A stretch of DNA of 64,000 nucleotides, taken from Lacinutrix sp. Bg11-31. GTDB taxonomy: Bacteria > Bacteroidota > Bacteroidia > Flavobacteriales > Flavobacteriaceae. Positions within the stretch are counted from its first letter, which is position 1, and the number at the start of each line of letters is the position of its first letter. The stretch is from contig NZ_CP025118.1 in NCBI RefSeq assembly GCF_002831665.1, positions 2,914,001 through 2,978,000 on the forward strand. Reading direction: 5' to 3'. The notes below the pieces were generated by a model. The model was given only the letters and a program-made list of their open reading frames with translations, made no database searches and was not told the DNA's origin. This document shows, piece by piece, positions 52,768 through 63,424 of the stretch. The position numbers and the translations under genes were made by a program.

Positions 52768-53565
52768 ATGAAAAATATATTAGTTCCCGTTGGATCGTCT
52801 AAGAATGCTAAAAGCCACTTGCAGTATGCTGTAGATTTTGCTAGATCAACAGGTGCTAAGGTTTACGTTGTTCAAATATATAATGTATATACCAAAGCAG
52901 GGACAATGATAAAAATTGATCATATTCTAGAGCGTGAAAGCCTAAATTTTTTAGAAAGTCATGTATCTCAAATTGAACATAAAGGTGTAGATGTTGTTTG
53001 TAAAACATTTAAAGGAAAACTGGTTCCAACAATAGAACTCGTTTGTAAAGCTTTAAAAATAGATTTAATAATTCTAGAACCAAGAACGAACTCTATTAAA
53101 GATGAAGTGTACTTAGGTAAAACTTCTGGAAAAATTATAAAGCAGACTAACATTCCTGCATTAATAGTACCTGAAGGTTTTGTTTTTAAGCCAATTACTT
53201 CTATTTTATTAGCGTTAAAATCTGCGATTATTAAAAAAGAAGAAGCATTAGAACCTTTAAAAGCTGTTAAAAACAGTTTTAATGCGACAGTGAATTTACT
53301 TTTAGTAAAAACACCATTTTACAATGCTGAAGATTTTAATGTAAATAGTGAACTTGATAGTGTAATAACTAATATTACAAAATCTGAAAATGCTACAACC
53401 TATCAAGGCTTTCTAGAACATTATAAAACCATTAATCCTGACATGTTATGTGTTGTAAGACGTAAACGTGGTTTTTTTAAAAAACTATGGGAAAAGAATG
53501 TTATGCTTAAAAAGGATTTTCATGTAAGTGAATTTCCAGTTTTAGTACTTAGTGGTTTAAAATAA
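52768..53565 (+). CDS. Tandem universal stress protein
   Basis: 265 residues with two USP domains (about 1-135 and 145-265). The first opens MKNILVPVGSSKNAKSHL and ends in the ATP-binding region GKTSGKIIKQTNIPALIVP. The second is more diverged, with SILLALKSAIIK at its start and no full G-x2-G-x9-G motif. It may bind ATP in the first domain only. It is expressed under stress or growth arrest in this family. Confidence 0.85.
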   Translation: MKNILVPVGSSKNAKSHLQYAVDFARSTGAKVYVVQIYNVYTKAGTMIKIDHILERESLNFLESHVSQIEHKGVDVVCKTFKGKLVPTIELVCKALKIDLIILEPRTNSIKDEVYLGKTSGKIIKQTNIPALIVPEGFVFKPITSILLALKSAIIKKEEALEPLKAVKNSFNATVNLLLVKTPFYNAEDFNVNSELDSVITNITKSENATTYQGFLEHYKTINPDMLCVVRRKRGFFKKLWEKNVMLKKDFHVSEFPVLVLSGLK

Positions 53566-53579
53566 TTTTTTAGTTTTCT

Positions 53580-54419
53580 CTAACAAATCTGCCCAATACA
53601 ATATTCTATAACCTGTATTAATGTTTTTGGAGGTGATTTTTCTTCCCAAGGATGTTTAGCACCAAAAACATGGTCGCTATTTTCTATAGGAAGTAATATG
53701 CTTTTTGGATTCCAAAAATGAAGATATTCTGCTTCATTGAACTTTACTGATGGATCATCTTTTGCATGAATAATAAGATGTGGAATTTTTAACGATTTCT
53801 CTGCTTTTTCTATGTTTAACCGTGTTTCATTAGTTTTGAAATTTTCGTAAAACTGATAGTTGTGAGGCATTTGCTGTTTCGTTCTTCCGTTTAAAACATA
53901 TTTAACACCTTCTTTTTGCCATTGTTTTAAATCGCCAATTGTGGCTGTTCGTTTTCCGAAATCGCAAATACTAGCTAATGTTATAAGGGTTGTAATTCTT
54001 GAATCTTCGGCTGCTTTAATTATAGAAATTCCACCACCTCGAGAATGACCAATAACAGTAACGTTGTTTGTGTCTATCTCATTTTTATATTCGCTATCTT
54101 CTGATAGAAAATAATTTAATACAGCGTCTAAATCGTCCAATTCTTTAATGTAATTGTTTTCAGCGAAGGCGTCTAAATCTGGGAAATCTATTGGGTTTTC
54201 TGTAGTTCCTCCATTGTGCGAAAAATTGAATTTAACAAAGAACGTTTCTGCTTTTCTAAAAACTTCGGCCATTAAATCCCAGCTTCCCCAATCTTTAAAA
54301 CCTTTATAGCCATGACAAAATATAACGAGTGGTTTTTGTTTTTTAGTTTTATTGAAAAAGGTATCAAAAACAATTGGCTTTTGCTCTTTTCTATACAGTA
54401 TTTGGTCTTTTTTAATCAT
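53580..54419 (-). CDS. Alpha/beta hydrolase
   Basis: 279 residues. The nucleophile elbow is IGHSRGGGIS (Ser near residue 126), the acid is likely Asp in HAKDDPSVKF and the His is in SDHVFG. The opening KPLVIFCHGYKGFKDWG gives the oxyanion hole. The substrate is unknown. Its ATG overlaps the addB-like stop by one base (TAATG), so translation is coupled. Confidence 0.85.
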   Translation of the reverse strand: MIKKDQILYRKEQKPIVFDTFFNKTKKQKPLVIFCHGYKGFKDWGSWDLMAEVFRKAETFFVKFNFSHNGGTTENPIDFPDLDAFAENNYIKELDDLDAVLNYFLSEDSEYKNEIDTNNVTVIGHSRGGGISIIKAAEDSRITTLITLASICDFGKRTATIGDLKQWQKEGVKYVLNGRTKQQMPHNYQFYENFKTNETRLNIEKAEKSLKIPHLIIHAKDDPSVKFNEAEYLHFWNPKSILLPIENSDHVFGAKHPWEEKSPPKTLIQVIEYCIGQIC

Positions 54420-57172
54420 TACACTTCTTTTTCAATAAAATTAACTTCAGAATTACAAATTTCAATGATTAGTTTTTTTAGTTCTTCAAAGTAATTATCT
54501 AAAGTTTCTTGGATGATAAGTGTTTCTTTGTTGCCACCTCTTTGTTGTTCTTTTTTTGTGAATTTTAAAAAACCTGCGCTAAGATTTTTAAATGAAATGA
54601 TACCAGCTTCGATTGGAAAATCTAGAGGCTTAACAGTATGCATCATGTAAGCATAAGCTAGAATCTGAAAGCTTTTACTATATTTTTTATAATCAGAGGT
54701 TATCTCTTTCCAATCTATTATTGAAACTTGTGTACTATCAACCTTTCCTGTCTTATAATCTATAATTCTTGTTACACCATTGTAGAGGTCTACTCTATCT
54801 ACAGTTCCTTTTAATTTTACTTCAAAGTCTAATTCTGGGATGTTTAATGGTATTTCTGTACGTTCTTCTAGTGCTACTATTTTAATAGTATTACCTGCTT
54901 TTAAATCTTCGATTTCAAGATTTAAAAAATTTTGTACGTAACGTTTTGCAATTTCAAATACAATTAGGTTCTTGCCTTTAGTCATGTCTCCATCTGCATA
55001 AGCTTTTTGAAAAAACTTCGAAATATTAGTATCTATTTGAGGCTTCATATTTTGAATGTCTTCTACTTTTAGATACGCACCAATAAATGGTATGTATAGC
55101 GCTTCTAAAGTATCATGAACAACTGTTCCCATTGTATTTGCAGCAACAGTTTCTTCAACATCTTCAAGATCTTTTATACCTAATAATTTTTGGTAATAGA
55201 AATCTAAAGGATTTCTTATGTAATTTGTTAAAGAAGAAGGAGAGAAGCCTTGTTTGGCTATTTTTTTTAATTGATTTACTACTGCTTCGGTTTTAACGAT
55301 TTCTTTTAATTCAATATTAAAACCTTGGACTTGAGGAGTCATGATTTTATGATTAATAGTATGAATAGCTTCTAACTCTAGTTGATTAATAAAACGACTT
55401 TTTTCGCCTCCAGTTAACACATCAGCTTCAGTGTTATAGAGAATATAAACGTTTTTAGCACGTTGTAGTAATCTGTAAAAATGATAGGTGTAAACAGCAT
55501 CTTTTTCTTTATAAGTGGGTAATTCGTTTTCTACTTTAACATCAAACGGTATAAAAGAATTATTTGATTTTCCGGATGGTAAAACGCCTTCATTTACGCT
55601 AGAAATAATTACGGTTTCAAAATCTAGTACACGAGATTCTAACATTCCCATAACTTGAAGACCTTCTAAAGGTTCTCCCTGAAAATCTAAAGTCTCACTA
55701 GTTAGTAGTTCCTTATAGATGCTAAAAAGGGCTGAAATGTCATTTATGTGCTTATAGCTTTCATTTAGTCTAAAAAGCTCATTAAAGAGCTTGTTAAAGC
55801 GATATAAGTACTCAAGAGATATTAGGTTATCCTCTTTTTTTATATCTAGATATTCTTTTATTTTATTTATTATTTCGAAACAACTCTGAATAGCATTATT
55901 TGCACTGTTTTGCCAATTTTTAAAAAGTAGTTGTAATATATCTGAATTACTCTTACTGTAAGATATTAAATCTACAAGTGATAAATAAACTAAATTATTC
56001 TTTTTAATGATCTCAATTAATAGTGAAGCATTATTTTTATCTTCACTGAAAAATAGAGGTCTTATAAATTGATGTGAAAGTAGGCCAATAATGTCTTTAT
56101 AGTAATATTTTTCAGATCCTTTTTTATGTATTGCAAATAACTGTTCAAAAAGTGATGATAGAGGTATAGAATTTAGTGGAAAGCCCATTGTAATATTAAG
56201 CTTATCTATTGTTGATGGAATAGAGTTTAAAACAGGAATTAAAAGGTTTTCATCTCCAAGAACAACAGCAGTGCTCTTTAGGTTTGGGTTTTTAGTTTCT
56301 ATTATTTTTAAAATTGACCCAATGGTTTTTGCTTGCCCAATATTTTTTGGAACACCTAATATTTCAATTTTTTTAGGTTCGGAATAATGTTTAGTTATCC
56401 AGTTAAAGCTGTTTTTTTCAAAATGTTTCCAATTTCTTTTGTGAGCTCTTGTAAATAAACCAGCATCATGAATAGGGTTTTCTATAAAGACTTCGTCTAT
56501 ATCCCAAAATACTTCAGCTAAGTTGCTTTTTAGTAATTGTTGGATTATGGTTTCTTCAGCAGTGTTTAAAGCATTAAAGCCTAAGAAAATGTGTTTCTGC
56601 ATATTCTTTGAAGAATAGCTATGAATATTCTCTACGGCTTGCCTATAGATTAAGCCTTGATAGCCTAGTTTTTTATCTATTAAGGCTTCAGTGTAATGTT
56701 TATAGTAGAGTTTTAGTTTTTCCCAGAATTTAAGATAGTTTTTTACAACGTCTGTTTTATTGTCTTCTAACGACCAATGATCCAGCTCTTTTATAGCTCC
56801 TAAATAATCGAAAATTTTATTTTGTGGAATGAGATAACGATCTATCTCGTTAAAATCTTGAAGCAGTATTTGTGCCCATTTAGAGAAGCTTTCAAATGGT
56901 TCTTGTTCCTTTTTTGGAGTTAAGGCTAAGTAAGAGTTGTAGAACTCGAACAATAGTTCTGTATTGGTAGTAGATTTTAACTGAGCTAGTTCTTCAACAA
57001 ACTCTTCAATACTAATAATATTAGGAGAGAATATAGTTTTATTTACTACTACAGATAGTTCTTGTCTTAGAAAGACACCAGCACGTTTACTGGGTAATAT
57101 AAAGGTAAGGCTCGATAAGTCTTCGCCTTTATCTTTAAGTTTTTTTAATACATCGAAAATAAATGATTTCAT
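54419..57172 (-). CDS. AddB-like PD-(D/E)XK exonuclease subunit
   Basis: 917 residues. The N-terminal helicase-like part lacks a Walker A loop (LTFILPSKRAGVFLRQEL in its place), as in inactive AddB helicase domains. The C-terminal nuclease has GTVVHDTLE near residue 690, LKGTVDRVDLY, and IIDYKTGKV with the core Asp near 805. The Cys ligands of the AddB Fe-S site are not visible. It should pair with the AddA-like protein at 60063-63221 in double-strand break repair. OmpA and kbl separate the two genes. Confidence 0.85.
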   Translation of the reverse strand: MKSFIFDVLKKLKDKGEDLSSLTFILPSKRAGVFLRQELSVVVNKTIFSPNIISIEEFVEELAQLKSTTNTELLFEFYNSYLALTPKKEQEPFESFSKWAQILLQDFNEIDRYLIPQNKIFDYLGAIKELDHWSLEDNKTDVVKNYLKFWEKLKLYYKHYTEALIDKKLGYQGLIYRQAVENIHSYSSKNMQKHIFLGFNALNTAEETIIQQLLKSNLAEVFWDIDEVFIENPIHDAGLFTRAHKRNWKHFEKNSFNWITKHYSEPKKIEILGVPKNIGQAKTIGSILKIIETKNPNLKSTAVVLGDENLLIPVLNSIPSTIDKLNITMGFPLNSIPLSSLFEQLFAIHKKGSEKYYYKDIIGLLSHQFIRPLFFSEDKNNASLLIEIIKKNNLVYLSLVDLISYSKSNSDILQLLFKNWQNSANNAIQSCFEIINKIKEYLDIKKEDNLISLEYLYRFNKLFNELFRLNESYKHINDISALFSIYKELLTSETLDFQGEPLEGLQVMGMLESRVLDFETVIISSVNEGVLPSGKSNNSFIPFDVKVENELPTYKEKDAVYTYHFYRLLQRAKNVYILYNTEADVLTGGEKSRFINQLELEAIHTINHKIMTPQVQGFNIELKEIVKTEAVVNQLKKIAKQGFSPSSLTNYIRNPLDFYYQKLLGIKDLEDVEETVAANTMGTVVHDTLEALYIPFIGAYLKVEDIQNMKPQIDTNISKFFQKAYADGDMTKGKNLIVFEIAKRYVQNFLNLEIEDLKAGNTIKIVALEERTEIPLNIPELDFEVKLKGTVDRVDLYNGVTRIIDYKTGKVDSTQVSIIDWKEITSDYKKYSKSFQILAYAYMMHTVKPLDFPIEAGIISFKNLSAGFLKFTKKEQQRGGNKETLIIQETLDNYFEELKKLIIEICNSEVNFIEKEV

Positions 57173-57184
57173 TGTATAAAAATA

Positions 57185-57214
57185 AAAAACGCTTCGGTAA
57201 ACCGAAGCGTTTTT
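57185..57214 (-). terminator. Intrinsic terminator of the OmpA gene
   Basis: AAAAACGCTTCGGT and ACCGAAGCGTTTTT form a perfect 14-base stem with a 2-base gap. It lies 28 bases after the OmpA stop. It is symmetrical and could work in both directions. Confidence 0.9.
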
Positions 57215-57242
57215 AAAAACTTATTTAAAAGTATTGAGAAAC

Positions 57243-58700
57243 TTATTTTTTAAGTTTAATCTCAGTACGTCTGTTGTTTTTTCTACCATTTCTTGTAGCG
57301 TTAGAATCTACTGGGTAATCTTCACCAAAACCGTAAGATGTTAATCTTGCTTTTTCAATTCCGTTAGCAACTAAGTAATCTCTTACTGCGTTAGCTCTTC
57401 TTTCAGATAATAACTGGTTAGAAGATTTAGCACCTACACTATCAGTATGACCTTCAATAGAAAAGTTTGAAGCAGGATATTCTTTTAATATTGCTGTAAT
57501 GTTGCGTAAAACTTCAACAGTTTGGCTTTTGAAAGATGATTTTCCAGAATCAAATAAGATTGTTCTAGCGTAAGCATTTAATTTATTAATAACTTCTTGA
57601 GTTGGTTGCACAACAGCAACAACTTCAGGACAACCATTGTTTGCAACTGTACCTACTACTTTAGGACATTTGTCAACATTATCAGTTACACCATCACCAT
57701 CAGTATCAGCCCAAGGACATCCATTGTTAGCAGCTGGACCAGCTTCTTTAGGACATTTGTCTTTAGCATCAGTTACTCCATCACCATCAGCATCAGGACA
57801 ACCGTTTAAAGATTTAAGACCTTTAACAGTAGGACAATCGTCGCTACCATCTACAACACCATCACCATCAGTATCAGGACAACCGTTGAACTCAGCTAAA
57901 CCAGCTTCGTTAGGACAAGAATCTTTAGAATCTTCGATTCCATCACCATCCGTATCAGGACAACCGTTGAAAGCTTCTAAACCAGCAACTTCAGGACAAG
58001 CATCATTCTTATCGAATATACCATCACCATCAGTATCAGTTCCTCCAAATTTCACAGATATTCCAGCAGAATGTTGGAAGTGTTTTGTTAAATAATCTTG
58101 AAAAGAATGCTTGTATTTAGACTCAATAAATAATCCAATATTATCAGATACCCAATAAGTTAAACCTAAAGAACCGTTTAAAGTTCCAGCTCCAACATTA
58201 TTGTTTCCAGAAACAGTATTAGTGTTATATGGACCTTCTTCTATCCAAGTGTAACCACCACCAATACCAATTGTTGGATCTAATTTTTTTGACTTAATTA
58301 AGTCAGCTAAGTGGTATCTTACATTACCATCAACTGCGTAATAATTTAAACCAGCTACGCTAATGTTGTTATCTTCTGCAACAGGATCTTCAATTTGTCC
58401 CCATTTAGTTATTTTGTTAATAGATCCACCTGCTTGTATAGAGAAATTATTTCCTACATATTTAGAAAGAGAAATTGTAGAAAGTGAAGGTAAAATACTC
58501 CAGTGATCTTCTACGTTAACGAATTCATCAAAGTAAGGGCCTTGAGGGTCATTATCATTAAGGTCGCCTCCTACAGGATAAACATCGATTGCGTTAATTC
58601 CAAAATTAATAGCCCAAGGATTGTCTTGGTCTTGTGCATTCACATTACTAAAACTTACTACAAGTACTAGAGTGAATAATAATCTGCTAAGATTTTTCAT
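57243..58700 (-). CDS. OmpA family outer-membrane protein with thrombospondin-3 repeats
   Basis: 485 residues. A signal peptide ends at FSNVNAQ, then a beta-barrel (about 25-210), five TSP3 calcium-binding repeats (about 215-350, DTDGDGIEDSKDSCP type), and the OmpA C-terminal peptidoglycan-binding domain (about 370-485, IEGHTDSVGAKSSNQ and NRRTEIKLKK). It links outer membrane to peptidoglycan. The ATG at 58700 is preferred to a TTG at 58706. A full promoter at 58736-58766 precedes it and a strong terminator follows. Confidence 0.93.
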   Translation of the reverse strand: MKNLSRLLFTLVLVVSFSNVNAQDQDNPWAINFGINAIDVYPVGGDLNDNDPQGPYFDEFVNVEDHWSILPSLSTISLSKYVGNNFSIQAGGSINKITKWGQIEDPVAEDNNISVAGLNYYAVDGNVRYHLADLIKSKKLDPTIGIGGGYTWIEEGPYNTNTVSGNNNVGAGTLNGSLGLTYWVSDNIGLFIESKYKHSFQDYLTKHFQHSAGISVKFGGTDTDGDGIFDKNDACPEVAGLEAFNGCPDTDGDGIEDSKDSCPNEAGLAEFNGCPDTDGDGVVDGSDDCPTVKGLKSLNGCPDADGDGVTDAKDKCPKEAGPAANNGCPWADTDGDGVTDNVDKCPKVVGTVANNGCPEVVAVVQPTQEVINKLNAYARTILFDSGKSSFKSQTVEVLRNITAILKEYPASNFSIEGHTDSVGAKSSNQLLSERRANAVRDYLVANGIEKARLTSYGFGEDYPVDSNATRNGRKNNRRTEIKLKK

Positions 58701-58735
58701 ATTCAAAAATTTAATTTTAAGTGTTAATTAAGAAG

Positions 58736-58766
58736 CAAAAATAAGTTGTTAAATAGTATTAACAAA
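58736..58766 (-). promoter_or_regulatory. Promoter of the OmpA gene
   Basis: On the minus strand, TTTG (58763-58766) and TATTTTTG (58736-58743) are exactly 19 bases apart. This is the best promoter match in the window. A second TATATTTG box lies at 58769-58776, just upstream. Confidence 0.8.
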
Positions 58767-58820
58767 GACAAATATATAAAAATATTGATTATTGTACTAA
58801 AATGTCAAAATTAATATTAA

Positions 58821-60017
58821 TTATTTAATAATTTCAAGTGTTTTTCCAACCTTAATAAAGGCTTCAATAGCCTTGTCTAAGTGACTTTGTTCATGGGCAG
58901 CAGATAGCTGAACTCTAATACGTGCTTTGTCTTTTGGTACAACCGGAAAAAAGAAGCCAATAACATAAATACCTTCTTTTAATAGCATATTCGCCATCGT
59001 TTGAGATAATTTAGCGTCATAAAGCATTACAGGAACGATAGCAGAGTCTCCATCAATAATATCAAAACCAGCCGATTTCATTCCTCTTTTAAAGTAATTT
59101 GTATTATCCTCAAGCTTGTCTCTTAATGATGTATCATTTTTAAGCATATCGAAGACTTTAATCGAAGCCCCAACAATTGCAGGAGCTAAAGAATTAGAAA
59201 ACAAATATGGTCTAGAACGTTGACGTAAAAGATCAATCACTTCTTTTTTAGCAGTAGTGTAGCCACCCATTGCTCCACCTAAAGCTTTTCCTAGGGTTCC
59301 AGTAATTATATCTATTCGTCCTAATACACCCTTGTCTTCAAGAGTACCAATTCCTGTTTTTCCAATAAATCCTGTGGCATGACATTCGTCAATCATTACT
59401 AATGCATCATATTTATCGGCTAAATCACAGATTTTATCTAATGGAGCTACTAATCCATCCATAGAAAACACACCATCTGTAACTATTATTTTATGTCTTG
59501 CACCATTTTTATTAGCCTCAATAAGTTGTTGTTCTAAATCTGACATGTCGCTATTTTGGTAACGATAACGTGCAGCTTTACATAAACGAACACCATCTAT
59601 AATAGACGCATGATTTAATGAATCTGAGATTATTGCATCTTCTTTTCCTAATAAAGGTTCAAAAACACCACCATTGGCATCGAAAGCTGCTGCATATAAT
59701 ATGGTGTCTTCTGTACCATAAAAATCTGCAATCTTTTGTTCTAGTTCTTTGTGAATGTCTTGGGTTCCACAGATAAAACGAACAGAACTCATTCCAAAAC
59801 CATGAGTGTCCATAGCATCTTTAGCTGCTTGGATTACATCTGGGTGAGACGATAGGCCTAAATAGTTATTTGCACAAAAATTTAAAACTGTTTCACCAGT
59901 ATTTAAAGTAATCTCTGCACCTTGTGGTGATGTGATTATACGTTCTTCTTTATAAAGTCCGTTGTCTTTAATGTCTTTTATCTCTTGTTGTAAGTGTTGT
60001 TGTATTTTACCGTACAT
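58821..60017 (-). CDS. kbl: Glycine C-acetyltransferase (2-amino-3-ketobutyrate CoA ligase)
   Basis: 398 residues of the alpha-oxoamine synthase PLP family. The PLP lysine is in [10 protein letters not shown]. It converts 2-amino-3-ketobutyrate with CoA to glycine and acetyl-CoA in threonine breakdown. The opening is typical ([17 protein letters not shown]), and [10 protein letters not shown] is the PLP ring-stacking/Asp region. No threonine dehydrogenase is adjacent. Serine palmitoyltransferase is possible in this superfamily, but the sequence pattern favours Kbl. Confidence 0.9.
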   Translation of the reverse strand: MYGKIQQHLQQEIKDIKDNGLYKEERIITSPQGAEITLNTGETVLNFCANNYLGLSSHPDVIQAAKDAMDTHGFGMSSVRFICGTQDIHKELEQKIADFYGTEDTILYAAAFDANGGVFEPLLGKEDAIISDSLNHASIIDGVRLCKAARYRYQNSDMSDLEQQLIEANKNGARHKIIVTDGVFSMDGLVAPLDKICDLADKYDALVMIDECHATGFIGKTGIGTLEDKGVLGRIDIITGTLGKALGGAMGGYTTAKKEVIDLLRQRSRPYLFSNSLAPAIVGASIKVFDMLKNDTSLRDKLEDNTNYFKRGMKSAGFDIIDGDSAIVPVMLYDAKLSQTMANMLLKEGIYVIGFFFPVVPKDKARIRVQLSAAHEQSHLDKAIEAFIKVGKTLEIIK

Positions 60018-60042
60018 GTTTATTTGTTGTTAGTTGATTATA

Positions 60043-60050
60043 CAAATCTA
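60043..60050 (-). promoter_or_regulatory. -7 promoter box of kbl
   Basis: The minus strand reads TAGATTTG, an exact TAnnTTTG match, 26 bases before the ATG. The -33 element is not clear. Confidence 0.5.
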
Positions 60051-60062
60051 TTAAACTATTAT

Positions 60063-63000
60063 CTAATACCTTTTAATTGTTATAGTCTTATTAATATATA
60101 GGAGGAGTTTTTGAGTTACTTTAAAATCCATTTCCTCTAAAACATCTTGGTAATCTTGTAATTGGTGTTGGTATTTAGGGTTGTGTAGCCCTGTTTTGTA
60201 ATCTATTATTACCACTTCGTTTTTACTATTTATTACTAATCGATCTGGTCTGTATAGTTTTCCTGTTTTAGAAATGATATCACGTTCGTTATAAATAGTA
60301 TTGCCTTCAGAGAAATATGGCTTTAAATCTGGATGATTTATAATTTCAAGTATCGAGATTCTTAAAGCTTTTGCTTGAGTTTTGTTTAGTATTCCATCGC
60401 TTTCAAAATTGTTGATTGCTAAGTCGACGTCGCTTTCTGTTTTTATATGTTCCATAATATCATGGACCAAGTTTCCTTTTTCTATAGCATCTTCTTGTTT
60501 AGTGTCCCAAAGATATCCTGAGTTTGCTATTACCTTAATATTATGATCTTCTTTTGCTGTAGATATAAACTCTTGTTGTTCTATTGTGTTTATACTTTGT
60601 TCTTCTTTTTTAGATTCTGGTTTTTCTGGTGAGCCAAAACTATAAATTGTTTCGGTATCATTCCAATCTCCAGTATTCATTAAATAATCTATTAATAACC
60701 CAGAGTAAGATTTTAAGTTTAACTCTCCTTTTTTACTAATGTCTTTTTTTCCTATAATATATAGTTGTTCTACAGGCCTAGTTAATGCTACATATAATAA
60801 GTTTAGACTGTCTAGTTCTAATTCTGCTTGATGTCTTGCATAAATAGCTTTGCCTTCTTCTCCAAAATCTTCGAAAGCTTTATTATAGTTTAATAATGCG
60901 TATTTAAAACCATTATAGTTTTCTGGATTTAAAGGAAACCATTCTTTAGGTTCAATGTCTTCATATATTTTAATATCAGCATAAGGAAAAATAACAACCG
61001 GAAATTCCAATCCTTTAGATTTATGGATAGTCATTATCTGTATTGCATCTTGTTCTTCGGGTGAAACAATACTTAGTTTGTCTTTTTTAGATTCGAAATA
61101 TTCCAGAAAGGAAGATAAATCTGAAATGTTTTTTTGAGAATATTCTAAAACCGTATCTAAATAAAACTGAACATATGCGTTTGATGTTGCTACTAATTTA
61201 AAGCTTCTTACAACGGTTTCGGCTAAATCGAACAAACCTTGTTGTACTAATAGATTTGGGTTAATGTTAATTCCAAAGGCTTCAAAGCTTTTAAAGAAGT
61301 ATTCTAAATCTAAAAATAAATGATTTTTAAAAAAGGCATGCTTGTCTTTAACGTCATACTTATCAGCTAAAAAACTTAAAATATTAACCTTGCACTCTGT
61401 ATCGTTTGGGTTTACTAACACAGTAAGCACATTATTTATTAGTTGTACCTCTGGCGCATTATTAATAAGCATTGTTTCGCTAGATGTGATCTTTAGATTT
61501 TGACTGCTTAAAAATTCTGCAATAGCAATACCGTGTTTTTTCTTTCTAACAAGAATACAAATGTCTTTTAGAGCATAACCATTTTCTTGACAAGATTTAA
61601 TTGTATCGTAAACATGTTGCGTGTAAACTTCATCCTTATCACTATCTTCATCTTCAAAATCAATAAAATTAAGGTTTACATAACCTTTTGTGTCTTTAGA
61701 TGGCTCTTGATGAGATTGCTCATAGAGGTTTGCATAATCTTCTTTAGAAAGTGCATGTGTAGAAATGTGTTTAAATAAAGCGTTGTTAAAATTAACGATC
61801 GTTTCGAAACTTCTAAAATTTGAACCCAAGTTTTTAACATCTTGTTCTATATAAAATGGTTTCGAAGTTTTATTAAACAGTTCCATAAACTGTTCTGCTT
61901 TTCCACCTCTCCATCTGTAGATGGCTTGTTTTGCATCACCAACAATCATGGCAGTGCCTTTTTCTGCTTTACTATTTTCTCCAGATAGAGTACTATCTAC
62001 TAATGGTGTTAAATTTTCCCATTGCATTTGCGATGTGTCTTGAAACTCATCTATAAAATAATGTTTAAACTTTTCACCCATTCGTTCGTATATAAAAGGA
62101 GTGGGTTGGTCTTTTATTTCGTTACTAATAATGGCGTTAAACTCGCTAATTAGCATTTTGTTTTCCTCGGTTTTAATGTCAATTAATTCTTTGTTGATAA
62201 CAGTTAAGACAGATAAAGGTGTTAAGTTTTTGTAAAATAATTTTAAAAATTTAAGATGAAAAACATTTTGTTTAGTGCTGTGAAATCCTTTTTCAATTTC
62301 AGGTAGGATAGAATCAATCGTACTAGCTTTGCCACTGTCTAAAGTTTTATTATAAATGCTTTTATTTTCTGAAAGGTTACTTTCTAGTTTATTTTCATAT
62401 AGCCTAACAAATTCTAGATTACTTGCTCTTTCGAAATGATTAGGTAAAGTTCTTCTTGTAAAATCAGAATACTCTAAACCTTTTTCTTTAATAAGATCAA
62501 GAATAGAATTAGCTGAATTAATTATGTCTTTTTCGGTTAAATTAATTTCAGATATTAAATTTTGTTTTAATTTATCAAAATCATTTAAAGACTTGCTATT
62601 CAGTGTTTTTACAAATTCTAAATCACTTTCTTTAGTTAGTAGTTTTGCGATATTATTAAAATCTCTTGCAACGTCCCAACTTTTATCGTCGTCTGCTTTC
62701 TCAATAGCAAAATCTACTAATACTTTTGTTAGCTCTTTATTGGTTCCTGCTTTAGCTATTAAACGATCGACAGCTTCATTTAATAAAGACTCTGTATCTA
62801 ATTCTACTTCAAAATTTAGAGGTAAATTTAAATCGTGAGCAAAGGTTCTAATTAGTCTGTGGTTAAAACCATCAATAGTAGAAATGTCGAACGCTGCATA
62901 ATTATGCATGATGGTATTTAAAATGTCTTTAGACTTTTTTTGAAGCACCTCAGGTTTCATTTTTAAATCTTCAACAATATTTGCAAACATTGGATGCGAA

Positions 63001-63221
63001 TTTGTTAAAGCATCCTCTTGAGAAAAGGTTTTTAGCATTTCTAAAATACGTGCTTTCATTTCCCCAACTGCTTTATTGGTAAAAGTAATGGCAAGAATAT
63101 TTCTAAATTGATAATTTCCTGAAGCAGAAAATAGAATTTTAAGATATTCTTTAACTAAAGTGAACGTTTTACCGCTTCCAGCAGATGCATTATAGACTTG
63201 AAATGAAGAGTTTGACGCCAT
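60063..63221 (-). CDS. AddA-like UvrD-family helicase-nuclease
   Basis: 1052 residues. Walker A is ASAGSGKTF (residues 12-20), then TFTNKAVGEMKARI, the DEFQDTS Walker B, GDAKQAIYRWRGG (motif IV) and the C-terminal UvrD_C motifs (LYVALTRPVEQLYI). The end has a PD-(D/E)XK nuclease (YRPDRLVI, IIDYKTG near 1007). It partners with the AddB-like protein in end resection. Both nuclease domains look intact. Confidence 0.92.
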   Translation of the reverse strand: MASNSSFQVYNASAGSGKTFTLVKEYLKILFSASGNYQFRNILAITFTNKAVGEMKARILEMLKTFSQEDALTNSHPMFANIVEDLKMKPEVLQKKSKDILNTIMHNYAAFDISTIDGFNHRLIRTFAHDLNLPLNFEVELDTESLLNEAVDRLIAKAGTNKELTKVLVDFAIEKADDDKSWDVARDFNNIAKLLTKESDLEFVKTLNSKSLNDFDKLKQNLISEINLTEKDIINSANSILDLIKEKGLEYSDFTRRTLPNHFERASNLEFVRLYENKLESNLSENKSIYNKTLDSGKASTIDSILPEIEKGFHSTKQNVFHLKFLKLFYKNLTPLSVLTVINKELIDIKTEENKMLISEFNAIISNEIKDQPTPFIYERMGEKFKHYFIDEFQDTSQMQWENLTPLVDSTLSGENSKAEKGTAMIVGDAKQAIYRWRGGKAEQFMELFNKTSKPFYIEQDVKNLGSNFRSFETIVNFNNALFKHISTHALSKEDYANLYEQSHQEPSKDTKGYVNLNFIDFEDEDSDKDEVYTQHVYDTIKSCQENGYALKDICILVRKKKHGIAIAEFLSSQNLKITSSETMLINNAPEVQLINNVLTVLVNPNDTECKVNILSFLADKYDVKDKHAFFKNHLFLDLEYFFKSFEAFGININPNLLVQQGLFDLAETVVRSFKLVATSNAYVQFYLDTVLEYSQKNISDLSSFLEYFESKKDKLSIVSPEEQDAIQIMTIHKSKGLEFPVVIFPYADIKIYEDIEPKEWFPLNPENYNGFKYALLNYNKAFEDFGEEGKAIYARHQAELELDSLNLLYVALTRPVEQLYIIGKKDISKKGELNLKSYSGLLIDYLMNTGDWNDTETIYSFGSPEKPESKKEEQSINTIEQQEFISTAKEDHNIKVIANSGYLWDTKQEDAIEKGNLVHDIMEHIKTESDVDLAINNFESDGILNKTQAKALRISILEIINHPDLKPYFSEGNTIYNERDIISKTGKLYRPDRLVINSKNEVVIIDYKTGLHNPKYQHQLQDYQDVLEEMDFKVTQKLLLYINKTITIKRY

Positions 63222-63424
63222 TTAATATTTTTAGTACAAGATAAAAACAATTCGTTTGAAGATTGCTGAAATTTCATTTTTTTCAGAAGAAAACAGAACA
63301 GTTTAAAAATCACGTTGTTAAAGTATTATTAAAACAAAAGACATAATATGGGTTTAATTTTTAATTGATTTGTTAAAGTGTTAAATTTACACTCAAAGAA
63401 TTATTAACATAAACATATAAAATT

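Noticed and set aside
57620..58040. Periodic repeats that look like a CRISPR or tandem array
   Set aside because: The periodicity encodes five TSP3 protein repeats in frame; there are no constant repeats with unique spacers.
57637..58095. 152-residue frame antisense to the OmpA TSP3 repeats
   Set aside because: Its low-complexity repeats are the reverse strand of the thrombospondin-3 region.
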